DNA of 64,000 bases, taken from contig DLHS01000015.1 of assembly GCA_002483345.1 (NCBI GenBank), forward strand, positions 468,525-532,524, in the 5' to 3' direction. Below are positions 28,320-37,455 of this stretch, piece by piece (the first letter of the stretch is position 1; each line of letters begins with the position of its first letter). The DNA is from Bacteroidetes bacterium UBA7662 (GTDB lineage Bacteria; Bacteroidota; Bacteroidia; UBA7662). The translations under genes were made by a program, and so were the position numbers. The notes below the pieces were generated by a model, which saw only the letters and a list, made by a program, of their open reading frames with translations, made no database searches and was not told the origin of the DNA.

Positions 28320-29129
28320 TCAGTTGCTGTATTCGGCAGCGTACCGCCGCGCGATAGGTATGTAATTGTTTATTTCTTTGATACGATTGGCATTGCTTGG
28401 GTGGGTGCTGATAAACTCCGGGGGTTCATTCCCACCATCTCCTGCCATGCGCTTCCAGAATTCAGGTGCTTTTTCAGGGTTATATCCGGCCATGGTCATA
28501 AAAACCAGACCTAATTTATCTGCTTCGCTCTCATGCTTGCGGGAAAAGGGCAGTAACACACCTACATTGGCACCCACCCCATAAGCAGTCATGAATAAAT
28601 CCTGTGTGGCACCCGGTTGGGATGCAACAGCCAGACTCAGGGCTACCCCACCAAACTGAGCAAGCATTCCCTGACTCATCCTTTCGTTGCCGTGACGGGC
28701 CACCGCATGGGCTACCTCGTGGCCCATGACAACTGCAATACCATCATCGTCGGCACAAACGGGGAGGATGCCTGTATAAAACACCACTTTGCCGCCTGGC
28801 ATACACCACGCATTGACGGTTTTGTCGTCCACAAGATTAAATTCCCAGGCGAAGTTCTCCAACTCCTTTTCCATTTTGTTCTTCCGGTAGTAGACCTCTA
28901 CGGCAGCCGCAATTTTCTGCCCTATCTCCCGGATACGGGCAGCATCGGTACCACCAGAAATTACTTTGTGCTCATCCAGAAATTTCCGGTATTCCGTATT
29001 ACTCAGCGTGGTAAGCTCCCCTTCGTTTACAAAACTTACCTGTTTGCGGCCGGTTATGGGAACCCGTTTGCAAGCTTCCACAACCACCAAGAGGGCTGCA
29101 AAAGCTAAAATGACTGCTAATTTTTTCAT
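28320..29129 (-). CDS. M48 family metallopeptidase, lipoprotein
   Basis: A 269-residue periplasmic zinc peptidase with a lipoprotein signal (VVEAC, Cys at about residue 20) and the active-site motif HEVAHAVARHG. The third ligand region is ESEADKLGLVFM. Members such as BepA/LoiP act in outer-membrane protein quality control. The start is ATG 29127-29129; an in-frame extension upstream would overlap clpS. It is the last gene of the operon that begins at 37276, following clpS by 11 nt. Confidence 0.92.
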   Translation of the reverse strand: MKKLAVILAFAALLVVVEACKRVPITGRKQVSFVNEGELTTLSNTEYRKFLDEHKVISGGTDAARIREIGQKIAAAVEVYYRKNKMEKELENFAWEFNLVDDKTVNAWCMPGGKVVFYTGILPVCADDDGIAVVMGHEVAHAVARHGNERMSQGMLAQFGGVALSLAVASQPGATQDLFMTAYGVGANVGVLLPFSRKHESEADKLGLVFMTMAGYNPEKAPEFWKRMAGDGGNEPPEFISTHPSNANRIKEINNYIPIARRYAAEYSN

Positions 29130-29140
29130 GGTGGTATTTT

Positions 29141-29431
29141 TCAGTTTAGTTCCGCGCTCAAACCCTGATCGAGTAAGGCAGAACAACGGGGGGTTAATGC
29201 TGCCAGGCTTCCCTTCTTAACGCTGCATTTGCCTTTTAAATGCACTATCCAGGCACATTGTTCTGCCTGTTCGGGCTGATGGTCACAGATACGGATCAAA
29301 CAGGCGATGACATGGTCAAAAGTATTCACATCGTCGTTAAACAAGATGATTTCGTGTCCCTCCTCCTCCTGTTCCAGGGTAAGGACATCCGTCTCTTCCA
29401 GATGAGCGGGATTTCCTTCAAATGCTTCCAT
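29141..29431 (-). CDS. clpS: ATP-dependent Clp protease adaptor ClpS
   Basis: A 96-residue N-end-rule adaptor that delivers substrates to a ClpA/ClpC unfoldase. Family motifs are LFNDDVNTFDHVI (N-degron pocket) and the QAEQCAWIVHLKGKC helix. A Glu-rich N-terminal tail precedes the domain. The ATG at 29431 shares one base with the plsY stop (TGATG); a GTG one codon earlier is also possible. A ClpC gene lies 8 kb upstream and is its likely partner. Confidence 0.92.
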   Translation of the reverse strand: MEAFEGNPAHLEETDVLTLEQEEEGHEIILFNDDVNTFDHVIACLIRICDHQPEQAEQCAWIVHLKGKCSVKKGSLAALTPRCSALLDQGLSAELN

Positions 29432-30078
29432 CACAGGTTCTTTTTAGATGAAAAAATTTGAATTTTTTTCTCCTCACCAGCTAAAAGTCTTTTTACATTC
29501 TTCCGGTGTGTAAAAAGTATCAATGCAAACTGCAGTATGCAAAACACTACCATGGCCGTCCGATCGTCACGAAAAATAAAAATGACGGATGCCGCAAATA
29601 TAAAACTGGCTACTATGGAGCCAAGAGAAACATAGCTGCTGAACCCATAAGCAATGGCAAATCCTAAAAAAGCTATACCGGCTGCCTGCGGGAACAAGCC
29701 AATTACAAGTCCAAACATGGTAGCCACCCCTTTGCCTCCCCTGAAACCGGCAAAAACCGGAAACAAATGACCGACTACTGCCAGAGAACCACAAATGGCT
29801 TTTACCAGTACGAATGAACTGGTATCGTTGGGTATTAAATCCGGATAAAGATGAATGAGGGAAGTAGCAGTGAAACCTTTGATAATATCGATCAGTAAGA
29901 CAGGAACGGCTGCTTTTCTCCCCAGCACCCTGTAAGTGTTGGTAGCACCGGCATTGTGACTGCCGTGTTCCCGTACATCTATCCCATAAAATACTTTGCC
30001 TATCCAGACTGCCGTGGGTATGGAACCCAGGAGATAAGCAAATACATACAAAATAACGACGTCAATACTATAAATCAT
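29431..30078 (-). CDS. plsY: Acyl-phosphate:glycerol-3-phosphate acyltransferase PlsY
   Basis: A 215-residue inner-membrane enzyme that makes lysophosphatidic acid from acyl-phosphate in phospholipid synthesis. Its motifs are LGSIPTAVWIGK, the GSHNAGATNTYRVLG segment and the GFRGGKGVATMFG segment. Five or more hydrophobic helices are visible. The start at 30078 overlaps the stop of the upstream 1468-residue gene (ATGA). The C-terminus is Lys-rich. Confidence 0.95.
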   Translation of the reverse strand: MIYSIDVVILYVFAYLLGSIPTAVWIGKVFYGIDVREHGSHNAGATNTYRVLGRKAAVPVLLIDIIKGFTATSLIHLYPDLIPNDTSSFVLVKAICGSLAVVGHLFPVFAGFRGGKGVATMFGLVIGLFPQAAGIAFLGFAIAYGFSSYVSLGSIVASFIFAASVIFIFRDDRTAMVVFCILQFALILFTHRKNVKRLLAGEEKKIQIFSSKKNL

Positions 30079-33000
30079 TCCCCTAACCAATTCTTGTGCC
30101 GCAGCACCAGTCTGTCTTTGTTTTGGGTAATTCCCATCGACAAACGGTTGTCAACACCTTTTTTCTTCTTTTTACCCAATCCCTTTTTCACAAATTCATT
30201 AAACTCCATGACACTTGAAATAGGCGTTACCCTGCCTCCGCGGTAGGTGAACATGAAGTAAATAACCTCACTGGTTTCAAACAAGAGGTTTAAAGTCCGG
30301 GCATTGGGCTGATACTGGATTTCAAATATACCGTTTAGTCGCTTGTTTACTGTTTCTCCGTTCAGATTAGCCAGCCCTAAGTCCTCTTTGGAACGGAATG
30401 ATTTGGTGTCGGCATCCCAGCTCAGATCGAGGTTGGAAAGTACAAATGTGTAATCGGTGAGTGAATTATTGGGAATGGTAGCAAAAGACTGGATGTTTGA
30501 GGTAATTTTTTCGGCGTCTTTCGGATCAAAAAGCTGTTCGAACGCCTGATTCACATACTCCTGATCATTGTTTACGTCGGTAGCTCCAAAAGTATTATCG
30601 AGTATGGTATTGTTGAAGAGCTTGAGGGCATCATCTGGCAGCAGCATGTCAATCATGGCCACCAGCAAAATATCAGTGGCCCCGCCATTAAACTTATAGG
30701 TAAGCTCACCAGCTGTTCTTACCCGGATATCTTCTTTCCTGAAACCAAGATTCAGTTCCCCTTCTGCCCTGACCGCTTCATTCATGAGGTCAATTACCAT
30801 CAACGGACCTTTTACGCCTCCATTGAGAATACGTTCTTCCGGCCCTATCAGGTAACGGCGTTTGGCTCCATCATACTGTACTACCCCACTGGTTTCAAGA
30901 ATGGCCGAATCCCCCTGACCAAAACGAAAGCTGCCAATTAGCGGATAGACCCTTGAACTTGCCAGATTCATATAAATACCTGTATACAGTCGGCGGTTGA
31001 GGGTATCGCGGAAATCGCCGATTTTGAGGTAGTTCATCGATGGGTCAAAACTTCCGGTAAAACGGAAGGTGCCGCTTGAAATGGTATCGGGCAGATAGGT
31101 CATCTCTATCAGCCCCTGCCAGTTCAGTTCCTTGCGGTTGGCTGCCAAAGAAACGGCTCCTGCAAATCCAAAACCAGGATTCAGGATGAAATTACTATCC
31201 GGAGAAATGCTGCCGGTAGCAGTAGTAACACCTTGTCGGTCAGGTTTAATCAGATTCAGAAAGATGGGCTGACGTTTCTGTTCCTGATTTACATAATCGT
31301 AGTAACCTTCAGCCTCATAAAACTTTCTGCCGATGATATCCACCTTCGCCTGGTAAATGCGGTGCTCCCGGGAAATGCTATCGGCTATAATGCTGGCATT
31401 GGCCAGCGTCCTGATTTTGGCCAGCGGATCGATGGTCAACTGGTTGCTGTCGGGCAAAACAATGGCATCGGCGGTTCTGATTTCAGGAACCCCTTTCACA
31501 TCCAGTTGGAAAATATTCAAGTCCATCTCTCCGTAACCCGCCAGGAAATTCAGCCCGTCCTGCGCCGCATTTTCTGATCTGAAAACGGTTTGAGGTTTTT
31601 CCAGATCAGCTTTAGCCCCCAATATCAGGTGATTACGTTTCAAATCCCACTCCAGGTCGTTCAATCGGGCACTGTACTCATGCAAAGGCATCATCACCCG
31701 GCTGAACCCTTCAAGCGATTTAAAATAACCGTAACGTTTGCTGAAATCAATATTACCCTTTAAATCATCGGTTTGTAATGCCAGCTGCCCCTCGGTATTA
31801 GACGCAAGTTCCAGCCGCATGCGATCTGAATAGGTGATAAACTCCTCCAGAACAAACGCACGCGACAGTATCCGGTCCCGGCCATATTGGAGATAACCAT
31901 CACCATAAAGCCCTTCCGGTGTATAGGTCAAATCCCCGGAGAAGGTTGTCAGACCGGCATAGGCTTCGTAAGGATCCACAGCCTTGTAAAACATCATGCT
32001 GTCGGCCATGGCGGCCCATAACATCCCCGCGTCTTTTCCGCTGATACCTGCATAGGAAGTTGACTGATAAACACCTCCCTGTATCGAGAAGCTCTCTAAC
32101 TGACCGCTGGTGGTGTCTGGCAGGAAGATAAAATCATTTGATTTGGCAACAGCACTGAGGTAGTTGATGGTGCCATATCCGTGAAGTCCCCTGCTATCGA
32201 GGGTGATATTATTGGTATAGCGGCCCTTGCCATAAATCGGAAAACCAGCTTCTCCTGTCATGGCTGCAAACCCCAGTGACATATCGTCCTGAAACTTGAG
32301 TTTTTCCCTCATATCCGGGAAAATACCGGCGGACACAAGTGTTCCTTCCAGCGACAACCGACTGGTAGCTCCCATATAATCCAGGCTGTCAAGGACAAAA
32401 GGATCCACTTTAAAGAAAAATCTGTCACGGACATATCGACCCTTCTGTATCTCAGGCCGGTCATAGTACACATAAGACTCCTGCTTGCTTTCGAAATACG
32501 GGTAGCGGTGCAAGGCGACCCGGGCAGATTTATTCCTGGGATCATCAATATAAAGTGTTCCGGTAATGTTCTCCAGGGCATTTTCAATGCGTGCAAGCAC
32601 GGGAACGCCACGACTATCGTATTGCCCGGTAAGTACCTGAAAACGCATGGAATCAACATTCTGGAGGTTAACCTTAAATTTTTCGTAATCAAACGAAAAA
32701 CCATCTCCATAAAAATCGAGCGTCCCGCTGTGTACATGTCCGCTGAAATTCATGCCCCGATTGGCGGTAACTGTAACTTTCTGACTTCTCGGGACAGCAA
32801 AAACAGTGTGTGTATCGCTGAAAAGCACCACGCTCACCCCTACCACATCCAATTCACGGGTGGCAATGTTCATCCGGGCGTTGTTTTCGTTCTGGGCGCG
32901 ACTGACGAGTTTCACCACATCGTAGTCAATCCTGCCGGCAATCGCATCGTAATAATGTCCGAGTTTTTTAAGGGTTGTAATAGTCTCGTCTTCCCTGTCA

Positions 33001-34481
33001 TAGTAGATAAAACCCTGGTTCGCCATATCTATCAGCAACTGCCGGATAGCATCTACGGGTAGCTTCATATAACCTGCAAAGCCATTTGCAGGAAAGGTTC
33101 TCTCATTCAACTGCTTGCTATACTGCTGCAGCCTTACAATAGGATTGTAGGTGGCATATCCCTGAACAGCCAGATACTCCCGCTTGTCGAAAAAATCTTT
33201 GGAAGTAAAAATAGCAATGGCATCACTTCTGCCTGTTTGCATCTTAAAATCAATGTATGGCTCATCAATCTTCCAGTCGAGCGCCTCGCAATAGATGTCG
33301 AGTTTATGGTACGAATTGGAAAAAGGGATTTTATTGATGCTGTTAGGTTCCAGAAACAGCAGCAAACGCCTGTCGACCGTGGTAAAGCGCATATTGATAC
33401 CAGGATGGTAAATAGAATCGCGCTTCAATACAACGCTTACTTCCGCGTTGGAGGAGAAGATATCTGTTTTACGAATCGCGAATTGCTGCGACCACGCCCT
33501 GACGGTGGTGGTATCGTTGCGAAAAATAAATACTTCCGCCGGTTTTTCACGGGTTCCGGTGGCGAGATAACGATTCCCTGCCAAGGCATAACGTCCCCGG
33601 ATGGTCACGTTTTTGAAGACCTGATCCAGTTTAATTTCACCTTCGTATGAAGTAAAACGGGGGTGTGTCAGATTATCCGCCGTGATATTGGCTGAACATT
33701 TATCCTGGAGACTGCCATACATTTTTCTACCCAGTCCTTTGTTGTATAACAACGCGGAATCGGCACTGAAACTGAAGTTTTTGAGCTGTACCTCATAATT
33801 ATCCAAGGTTGCAAACAACGAATCTGCCGGAAAATTAGCACGCTGCCAATCTACCGTGCCGTCTCTTCCGACCCATTTTAATTCGGTAGGGTACCAGGTA
33901 CCGGCCGTTTTCCGGATAACAATTGAATCGTTGTAATAAAAACACAATAAATCAGCTGTCGGGAACTCTACATAGACCTGACCGTTCTCAAACTGAAATT
34001 TAAAATCAGTCTGATACAGCACCCAGCGGATGGCAGGAGATTCATAAATAGCATTTGACTCAAAAAAACCTGTGCTTGATTTTAAAAATTGTTCAATGGC
34101 CCGCTGATTCAGGGCCAAAGTGCGGCTGTAAATAGTATTCCAATCATAAAAAGAACGTGCTGCCACCTCATTTTTACGGAGTACTGCCAGCACATCCAGG
34201 TAATGCCCATAGTATGGATATATATTCAGCCGTTTTTTCCGCATTTCGTTGAAAGTCCGGATGATGACATCCCGCTGCGCATCAATGTACTCGCTGGTCC
34301 AGGACTTTTCAAAATCCTGCGCAAGGGCCTTATAGTCATCCCGTTTGGTCGCCGTCATCATCTCGGTGAGCTCTTTCATAAACAGCTCATAGCTGTTTGA
34401 AAACGCTCCCTGCGGCTGTGCCTGCGACAAACACGGCACCAAAACAAGTAGCAGAATGATTCTCCTGAGGTTCAACAGCAT
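30075..34481 (-). CDS. Very large exported protein of unknown function
   Basis: A 1468-residue protein with a signal peptide (1-21, ending SQAQ). The first 100 residues are helical. Most of the rest is beta-strand-rich with many short repeating strand/turn units, for example FYGDGFSFDYEKFKV and DLEWDLKRNHLILGA, which read like long stacked beta-sheets of the OstA/LptD or TamB kind. A helical insert lies near residues 470-510. No enzyme motif or sorting domain is recognised. It sits between prmA (1 nt) and plsY (4-nt overlap) in one operon, which suggests an envelope role; that is inference only. Confidence 0.8.
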   Translation of the reverse strand: MLLNLRRIILLLVLVPCLSQAQPQGAFSNSYELFMKELTEMMTATKRDDYKALAQDFEKSWTSEYIDAQRDVIIRTFNEMRKKRLNIYPYYGHYLDVLAVLRKNEVAARSFYDWNTIYSRTLALNQRAIEQFLKSSTGFFESNAIYESPAIRWVLYQTDFKFQFENGQVYVEFPTADLLCFYYNDSIVIRKTAGTWYPTELKWVGRDGTVDWQRANFPADSLFATLDNYEVQLKNFSFSADSALLYNKGLGRKMYGSLQDKCSANITADNLTHPRFTSYEGEIKLDQVFKNVTIRGRYALAGNRYLATGTREKPAEVFIFRNDTTTVRAWSQQFAIRKTDIFSSNAEVSVVLKRDSIYHPGINMRFTTVDRRLLLFLEPNSINKIPFSNSYHKLDIYCEALDWKIDEPYIDFKMQTGRSDAIAIFTSKDFFDKREYLAVQGYATYNPIVRLQQYSKQLNERTFPANGFAGYMKLPVDAIRQLLIDMANQGFIYYDREDETITTLKKLGHYYDAIAGRIDYDVVKLVSRAQNENNARMNIATRELDVVGVSVVLFSDTHTVFAVPRSQKVTVTANRGMNFSGHVHSGTLDFYGDGFSFDYEKFKVNLQNVDSMRFQVLTGQYDSRGVPVLARIENALENITGTLYIDDPRNKSARVALHRYPYFESKQESYVYYDRPEIQKGRYVRDRFFFKVDPFVLDSLDYMGATSRLSLEGTLVSAGIFPDMREKLKFQDDMSLGFAAMTGEAGFPIYGKGRYTNNITLDSRGLHGYGTINYLSAVAKSNDFIFLPDTTSGQLESFSIQGGVYQSTSYAGISGKDAGMLWAAMADSMMFYKAVDPYEAYAGLTTFSGDLTYTPEGLYGDGYLQYGRDRILSRAFVLEEFITYSDRMRLELASNTEGQLALQTDDLKGNIDFSKRYGYFKSLEGFSRVMMPLHEYSARLNDLEWDLKRNHLILGAKADLEKPQTVFRSENAAQDGLNFLAGYGEMDLNIFQLDVKGVPEIRTADAIVLPDSNQLTIDPLAKIRTLANASIIADSISREHRIYQAKVDIIGRKFYEAEGYYDYVNQEQKRQPIFLNLIKPDRQGVTTATGSISPDSNFILNPGFGFAGAVSLAANRKELNWQGLIEMTYLPDTISSGTFRFTGSFDPSMNYLKIGDFRDTLNRRLYTGIYMNLASSRVYPLIGSFRFGQGDSAILETSGVVQYDGAKRRYLIGPEERILNGGVKGPLMVIDLMNEAVRAEGELNLGFRKEDIRVRTAGELTYKFNGGATDILLVAMIDMLLPDDALKLFNNTILDNTFGATDVNNDQEYVNQAFEQLFDPKDAEKITSNIQSFATIPNNSLTDYTFVLSNLDLSWDADTKSFRSKEDLGLANLNGETVNKRLNGIFEIQYQPNARTLNLLFETSEVIYFMFTYRGGRVTPISSVMEFNEFVKKGLGKKKKKGVDNRLSMGITQNKDRLVLRHKNWLGE

Positions 34482-34482
34482 C

Positions 34483-35307
34483 TTACCTTTTTACAAAGAT
34501 GACCGCCGACCAACCATTTTCGTTGGCCTGCGACTCGAAATTAAGGCTATTTAACGCTGCATTTTCTCTTATAATATCCACATCAGCTTCATAAAAACCA
34601 GAGCAAACCAATCTGCCGCCTGTTTCCAGCGAAGCAGCATAAACCGGCAGATCTTCCAGTATGATATTCCGGTTGATATTGGCCAGAATTACATCGTAAG
34701 TCCCTGCCATCTTAAGGGCATTGCCCTGGTACAGTTCCATGCTGACATGATTACGCTCACAGTTTTCAGCACTGTTTTCAACAGCCCACGCATCTATATC
34801 GATGCCATAAACTTGAGAGGCCCCCAGTCGGGCTGCCAGTATGCCTAGTATACCGGTTCCGCAGCCCATATCCATCACCCTTAACCCTACCACCGGCAAA
34901 TGCCGCAAGGCCTTTACCATCAAAGTAGTGGTAGCATGGTGACCTGTCCCGAACGACATTTTGGGCTCAATGGTCAATACATGGATATAACCTGATTCTT
35001 TCGGGTGAAAGGGTGCCCTTATCAGGCAAAAATCATCGATACGAACAGGTTCGTACTGGCTTTCCCATACAGCATTCCAGTTTTGCTGCTCTACGCTGAT
35101 GGGGCCTTTTATTTCGAAAATGTGTCCGCGATAGCGCTCAAGCAATTCGCTGGTCGCTGCTGCTTGGAAAAGCTCTTCCTGTACATAGGCTGTCAGAAGC
35201 CGGGCTTCACCATCTTCAAATGCCTCAAAACCGGTTTCTGCCAGTTCTGCCATCAGTATTTCTTTGAATTCCTCTTCGAGGCGAATGTCCAGGCGGAGAT
35301 ATTTCAT
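34483..35307 (-). CDS. prmA: Ribosomal protein L11 methyltransferase
   Basis: A 274-residue SAM-dependent methyltransferase that modifies L11. The N-terminal substrate-binding region leads to SFGTGHHATT. The SAM motif is VMDMGCGTGILGILAARLGA, and NINRNI stands in the catalytic motif-IV position. The start overlaps the tpiA stop by 4 nt (ATGA). Confidence 0.94.
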   Translation of the reverse strand: MKYLRLDIRLEEEFKEILMAELAETGFEAFEDGEARLLTAYVQEELFQAAATSELLERYRGHIFEIKGPISVEQQNWNAVWESQYEPVRIDDFCLIRAPFHPKESGYIHVLTIEPKMSFGTGHHATTTLMVKALRHLPVVGLRVMDMGCGTGILGILAARLGASQVYGIDIDAWAVENSAENCERNHVSMELYQGNALKMAGTYDVILANINRNIILEDLPVYAASLETGGRLVCSGFYEADVDIIRENAALNSLNFESQANENGWSAVIFVKR

Positions 35308-36071
35308 GACATGGCTTTAACAATCTCTACAAAATCGCGTGACTTCAACGATGCGCCGCCAACGAGTCCGCCATCAATATCAGGTTTGGCAAAAAGCTCA
35401 GCAGCATTGGCGGCATTGACAGAACCCCCGTATTGGATGGTGGTAGCAGTTGCAATAGTCTCTCCGAAAAGTTCGCTGACCACCCCGCGGATAAAAACGT
35501 GTACTTCCTGCGCCTGATCCGGAGAGGCGGTCAGACCAGTTCCAATGGCCCAAACAGGCTCGTAGGCAATGACTGTTTTTTCCATTTCAGCAGCCGACAA
35601 AGCTGATAAAGCACCCGTCAATTGATTTTTAATGACATCAAAAAAGTGGCCTGCCTCTCTTTCCTCCTTCAGTTCCCCCACACAATAAATGGGATTTAGT
35701 CCGGCATTCAGTACAGCTTTAAGTTTAAGGGCCAGTAAAGCCTCCTGCTCACCAAAATACTGGCGCCGTTCGCTGTGGCCTATGACCACATACTTCGCCC
35801 CGGCACTTAAAAGCATATCAGCCGATACTTCACCGGTATAGGCCCCTGAAACGGCCTGGTGGCAATTCTGGGCCCCTACAGCCAAATGAGGGACTCCTTT
35901 TGTAAGCTGCGCCACAGCATGCAGGTGAACAAAGGGCGGAATCAAGACTACTTCAACCTCTCCCCTGACCTCATCGGAAACCATATGAACAATTTCAGAG
36001 CAGAGCGACAATCCCTCGTCAAAATTTTTGTTCATCTTCCAGTTGCCGGCAATGATTTTTCTTCTTTTCAT
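35304..36071 (-). CDS. tpiA: Triose-phosphate isomerase
   Basis: A 255-residue TIM-barrel enzyme interconverting dihydroxyacetone phosphate and glyceraldehyde 3-phosphate. All catalytic parts are present: GNWKMN (Lys), GHSERRQYFGE (His), AYEPVWAIGTG (Glu, flexible loop) and the phosphate-binding YGGSVNAANA. It starts 2 nt after the GlmU-like gene ends. Confidence 0.97.
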   Translation of the reverse strand: MKRRKIIAGNWKMNKNFDEGLSLCSEIVHMVSDEVRGEVEVVLIPPFVHLHAVAQLTKGVPHLAVGAQNCHQAVSGAYTGEVSADMLLSAGAKYVVIGHSERRQYFGEQEALLALKLKAVLNAGLNPIYCVGELKEEREAGHFFDVIKNQLTGALSALSAAEMEKTVIAYEPVWAIGTGLTASPDQAQEVHVFIRGVVSELFGETIATATTIQYGGSVNAANAAELFAKPDIDGGLVGGASLKSRDFVEIVKAMS

Positions 36072-36073
36072 GT

Positions 36074-37276
36074 CTATTGATTTTCCCAGTTACGATATAC
36101 AGCTGTTTCGTTGTAAACAGTGCTTAGAATTTGTTTTTCAAGCTCGTCAAGTGCAATCCCCCTTCTTTCCATGACTTTTTCGGCCGTCTGATAAAACTTG
36201 GGAAGCTTGAATGTCTCAAAGCCCTGTGCCCCTCCCCAGGTAAAGGAAGGTAAAAAATTACGGGGAAAGCCGGCACCGAAGATATTTGCCCCTACACCAA
36301 TCACGGTTCCTGTATTAAACATTGTATTGATGCCACATTTACTATGATCGCCCATCATCAGTCCGCAAAATTGCAAACCGGTGAGGCGGAATCTGCCACT
36401 CACATAATCCCAGAGCTTAACGGTTTCATAATTGTTTTTGAGATTGGAATTGTTCGTGTCGGCACCCCAGTTACACCAATGGCCTATGACGGAATTACCC
36501 ATAAAGCCATCATGTCCTTTGTTTGAATAGCCCAGTATAACAGAATTGCTTACTTCTCCCCCCACCTTGCAGTGCGGACCAATGCTGGTATCGCCGTAAA
36601 TTTTAGCCCCCATCTTCACAGTGCTGTGTTCGCCGAGTGCGAATGGTCCCCGGATGATAGCGCCGTCCATTACCTCGGCATCTTTGGCAATGTAAATAGG
36701 GCCGGAAGAAGCATTCAGAATACAATTGGTGAGTGTGGCCCCTTCTTCCAGAAAAATGTCCTGCGCGTTAACCACCCTGTTGGAAGCATCCAGCGGAAGC
36801 GATTTTCTGCCGCCTGTGATGGCCAGAAAATCCCGTTTTATCTCCTCGCCAGTCATCCTGAAGATATCATACGGATATTGGATGGTCCGCACTACATCTT
36901 CATAAAGCCGGAGCTGATAACCCAGCAGCTGAAGTGCGTCAGACTCAAACTGCAGTCTCATTTCTTTGGAACGGACGGCTAATACCACCGACTCAAACAC
37001 CAAAGCCTCTCCGATACCCAGTTGTTTCACCGCTTCGGTCAGGGCTGCATCCGGTAGTACCCTGCCATTGATGAACACATTGTCGGTTCCGGTAACCGCC
37101 TGAAATTTATTTTCGAGATATGCCCGGTAGGGTAAAAAGCTGACAGACCGGCCCAGTTGAAACTCCCATTTTTCGGTAATTGTCCAGATACCTACTAAGA
37201 TAGCTGAGGCCGGACGGGTGAAGGTAAAGGGCAACAGGTGCTCTGATAGTTTGTCGTCGAACAGGATGTAGTTCAT
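36074..37276 (-). CDS. GlmU-like putative sugar nucleotidyltransferase with left-handed beta-helix
   Basis: A 400-residue protein of the Bacteroidota GlmU-like family. The N-terminal region (about 1-170) starts MNYILFDDKLSEHLLPFTFTRP and lacks the GxGTRM pyrophosphorylase signature of true GlmU. The C-terminal part (about 170-370) is a hexapeptide-repeat helix (AEVMDGAIIRGPFALG, KMGAKIYGDTSIG). It would act in UDP-GlcNAc or related sugar activation, but activity is not proven by motifs. It is the first gene of a seven-gene operon down to the M48 protease. Confidence 0.85.
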   Translation of the reverse strand: MNYILFDDKLSEHLLPFTFTRPASAILVGIWTITEKWEFQLGRSVSFLPYRAYLENKFQAVTGTDNVFINGRVLPDAALTEAVKQLGIGEALVFESVVLAVRSKEMRLQFESDALQLLGYQLRLYEDVVRTIQYPYDIFRMTGEEIKRDFLAITGGRKSLPLDASNRVVNAQDIFLEEGATLTNCILNASSGPIYIAKDAEVMDGAIIRGPFALGEHSTVKMGAKIYGDTSIGPHCKVGGEVSNSVILGYSNKGHDGFMGNSVIGHWCNWGADTNNSNLKNNYETVKLWDYVSGRFRLTGLQFCGLMMGDHSKCGINTMFNTGTVIGVGANIFGAGFPRNFLPSFTWGGAQGFETFKLPKFYQTAEKVMERRGIALDELEKQILSTVYNETAVYRNWENQ

Positions 37277-37279
37277 GGA

Positions 37280-37309
37280 GCTAAAATAAGAAGATGCGGG
37301 CGCAAAGTA
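37280..37309 (-). promoter_or_regulatory. Possible promoter/leader of the GlmU-like operon
   Basis: On the reverse strand TACTTTG (37303-37309, one base short of TAnnTTTG) lies 26 nt before the ATG. The string TATTTTAGC (37280-37288) directly precedes the start codon. The second string is too close to the ATG to be a -7 box for a leadered mRNA, so it may be a leader element. Confidence 0.3.
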
Positions 37310-37404
37310 TGCCGAATAATTCTTTGTCTGGGGTAGGACAGTGATTTTTATGAAAGGGCGGATTTTCGCTGATACATCAATTAAAAAGTCAACTTAAAAC
37401 AGGA

Positions 37405-37440
37405 AAGGCTGCCCATCAGATTCTGAGGCAGCCTTTCCTG
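37405..37440 (-). terminator. Intrinsic terminator after clpC
   Basis: A perfect 13-bp stem (AGGAAAGGCTGCC / GGCAGCCTTTCCT) with a loop of about 10 nt, followed on the reverse strand by GTTTTAA, 16 nt after the clpC stop. Confidence 0.8.
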
Positions 37441-37455
37441 TTGATAATGAGAATT

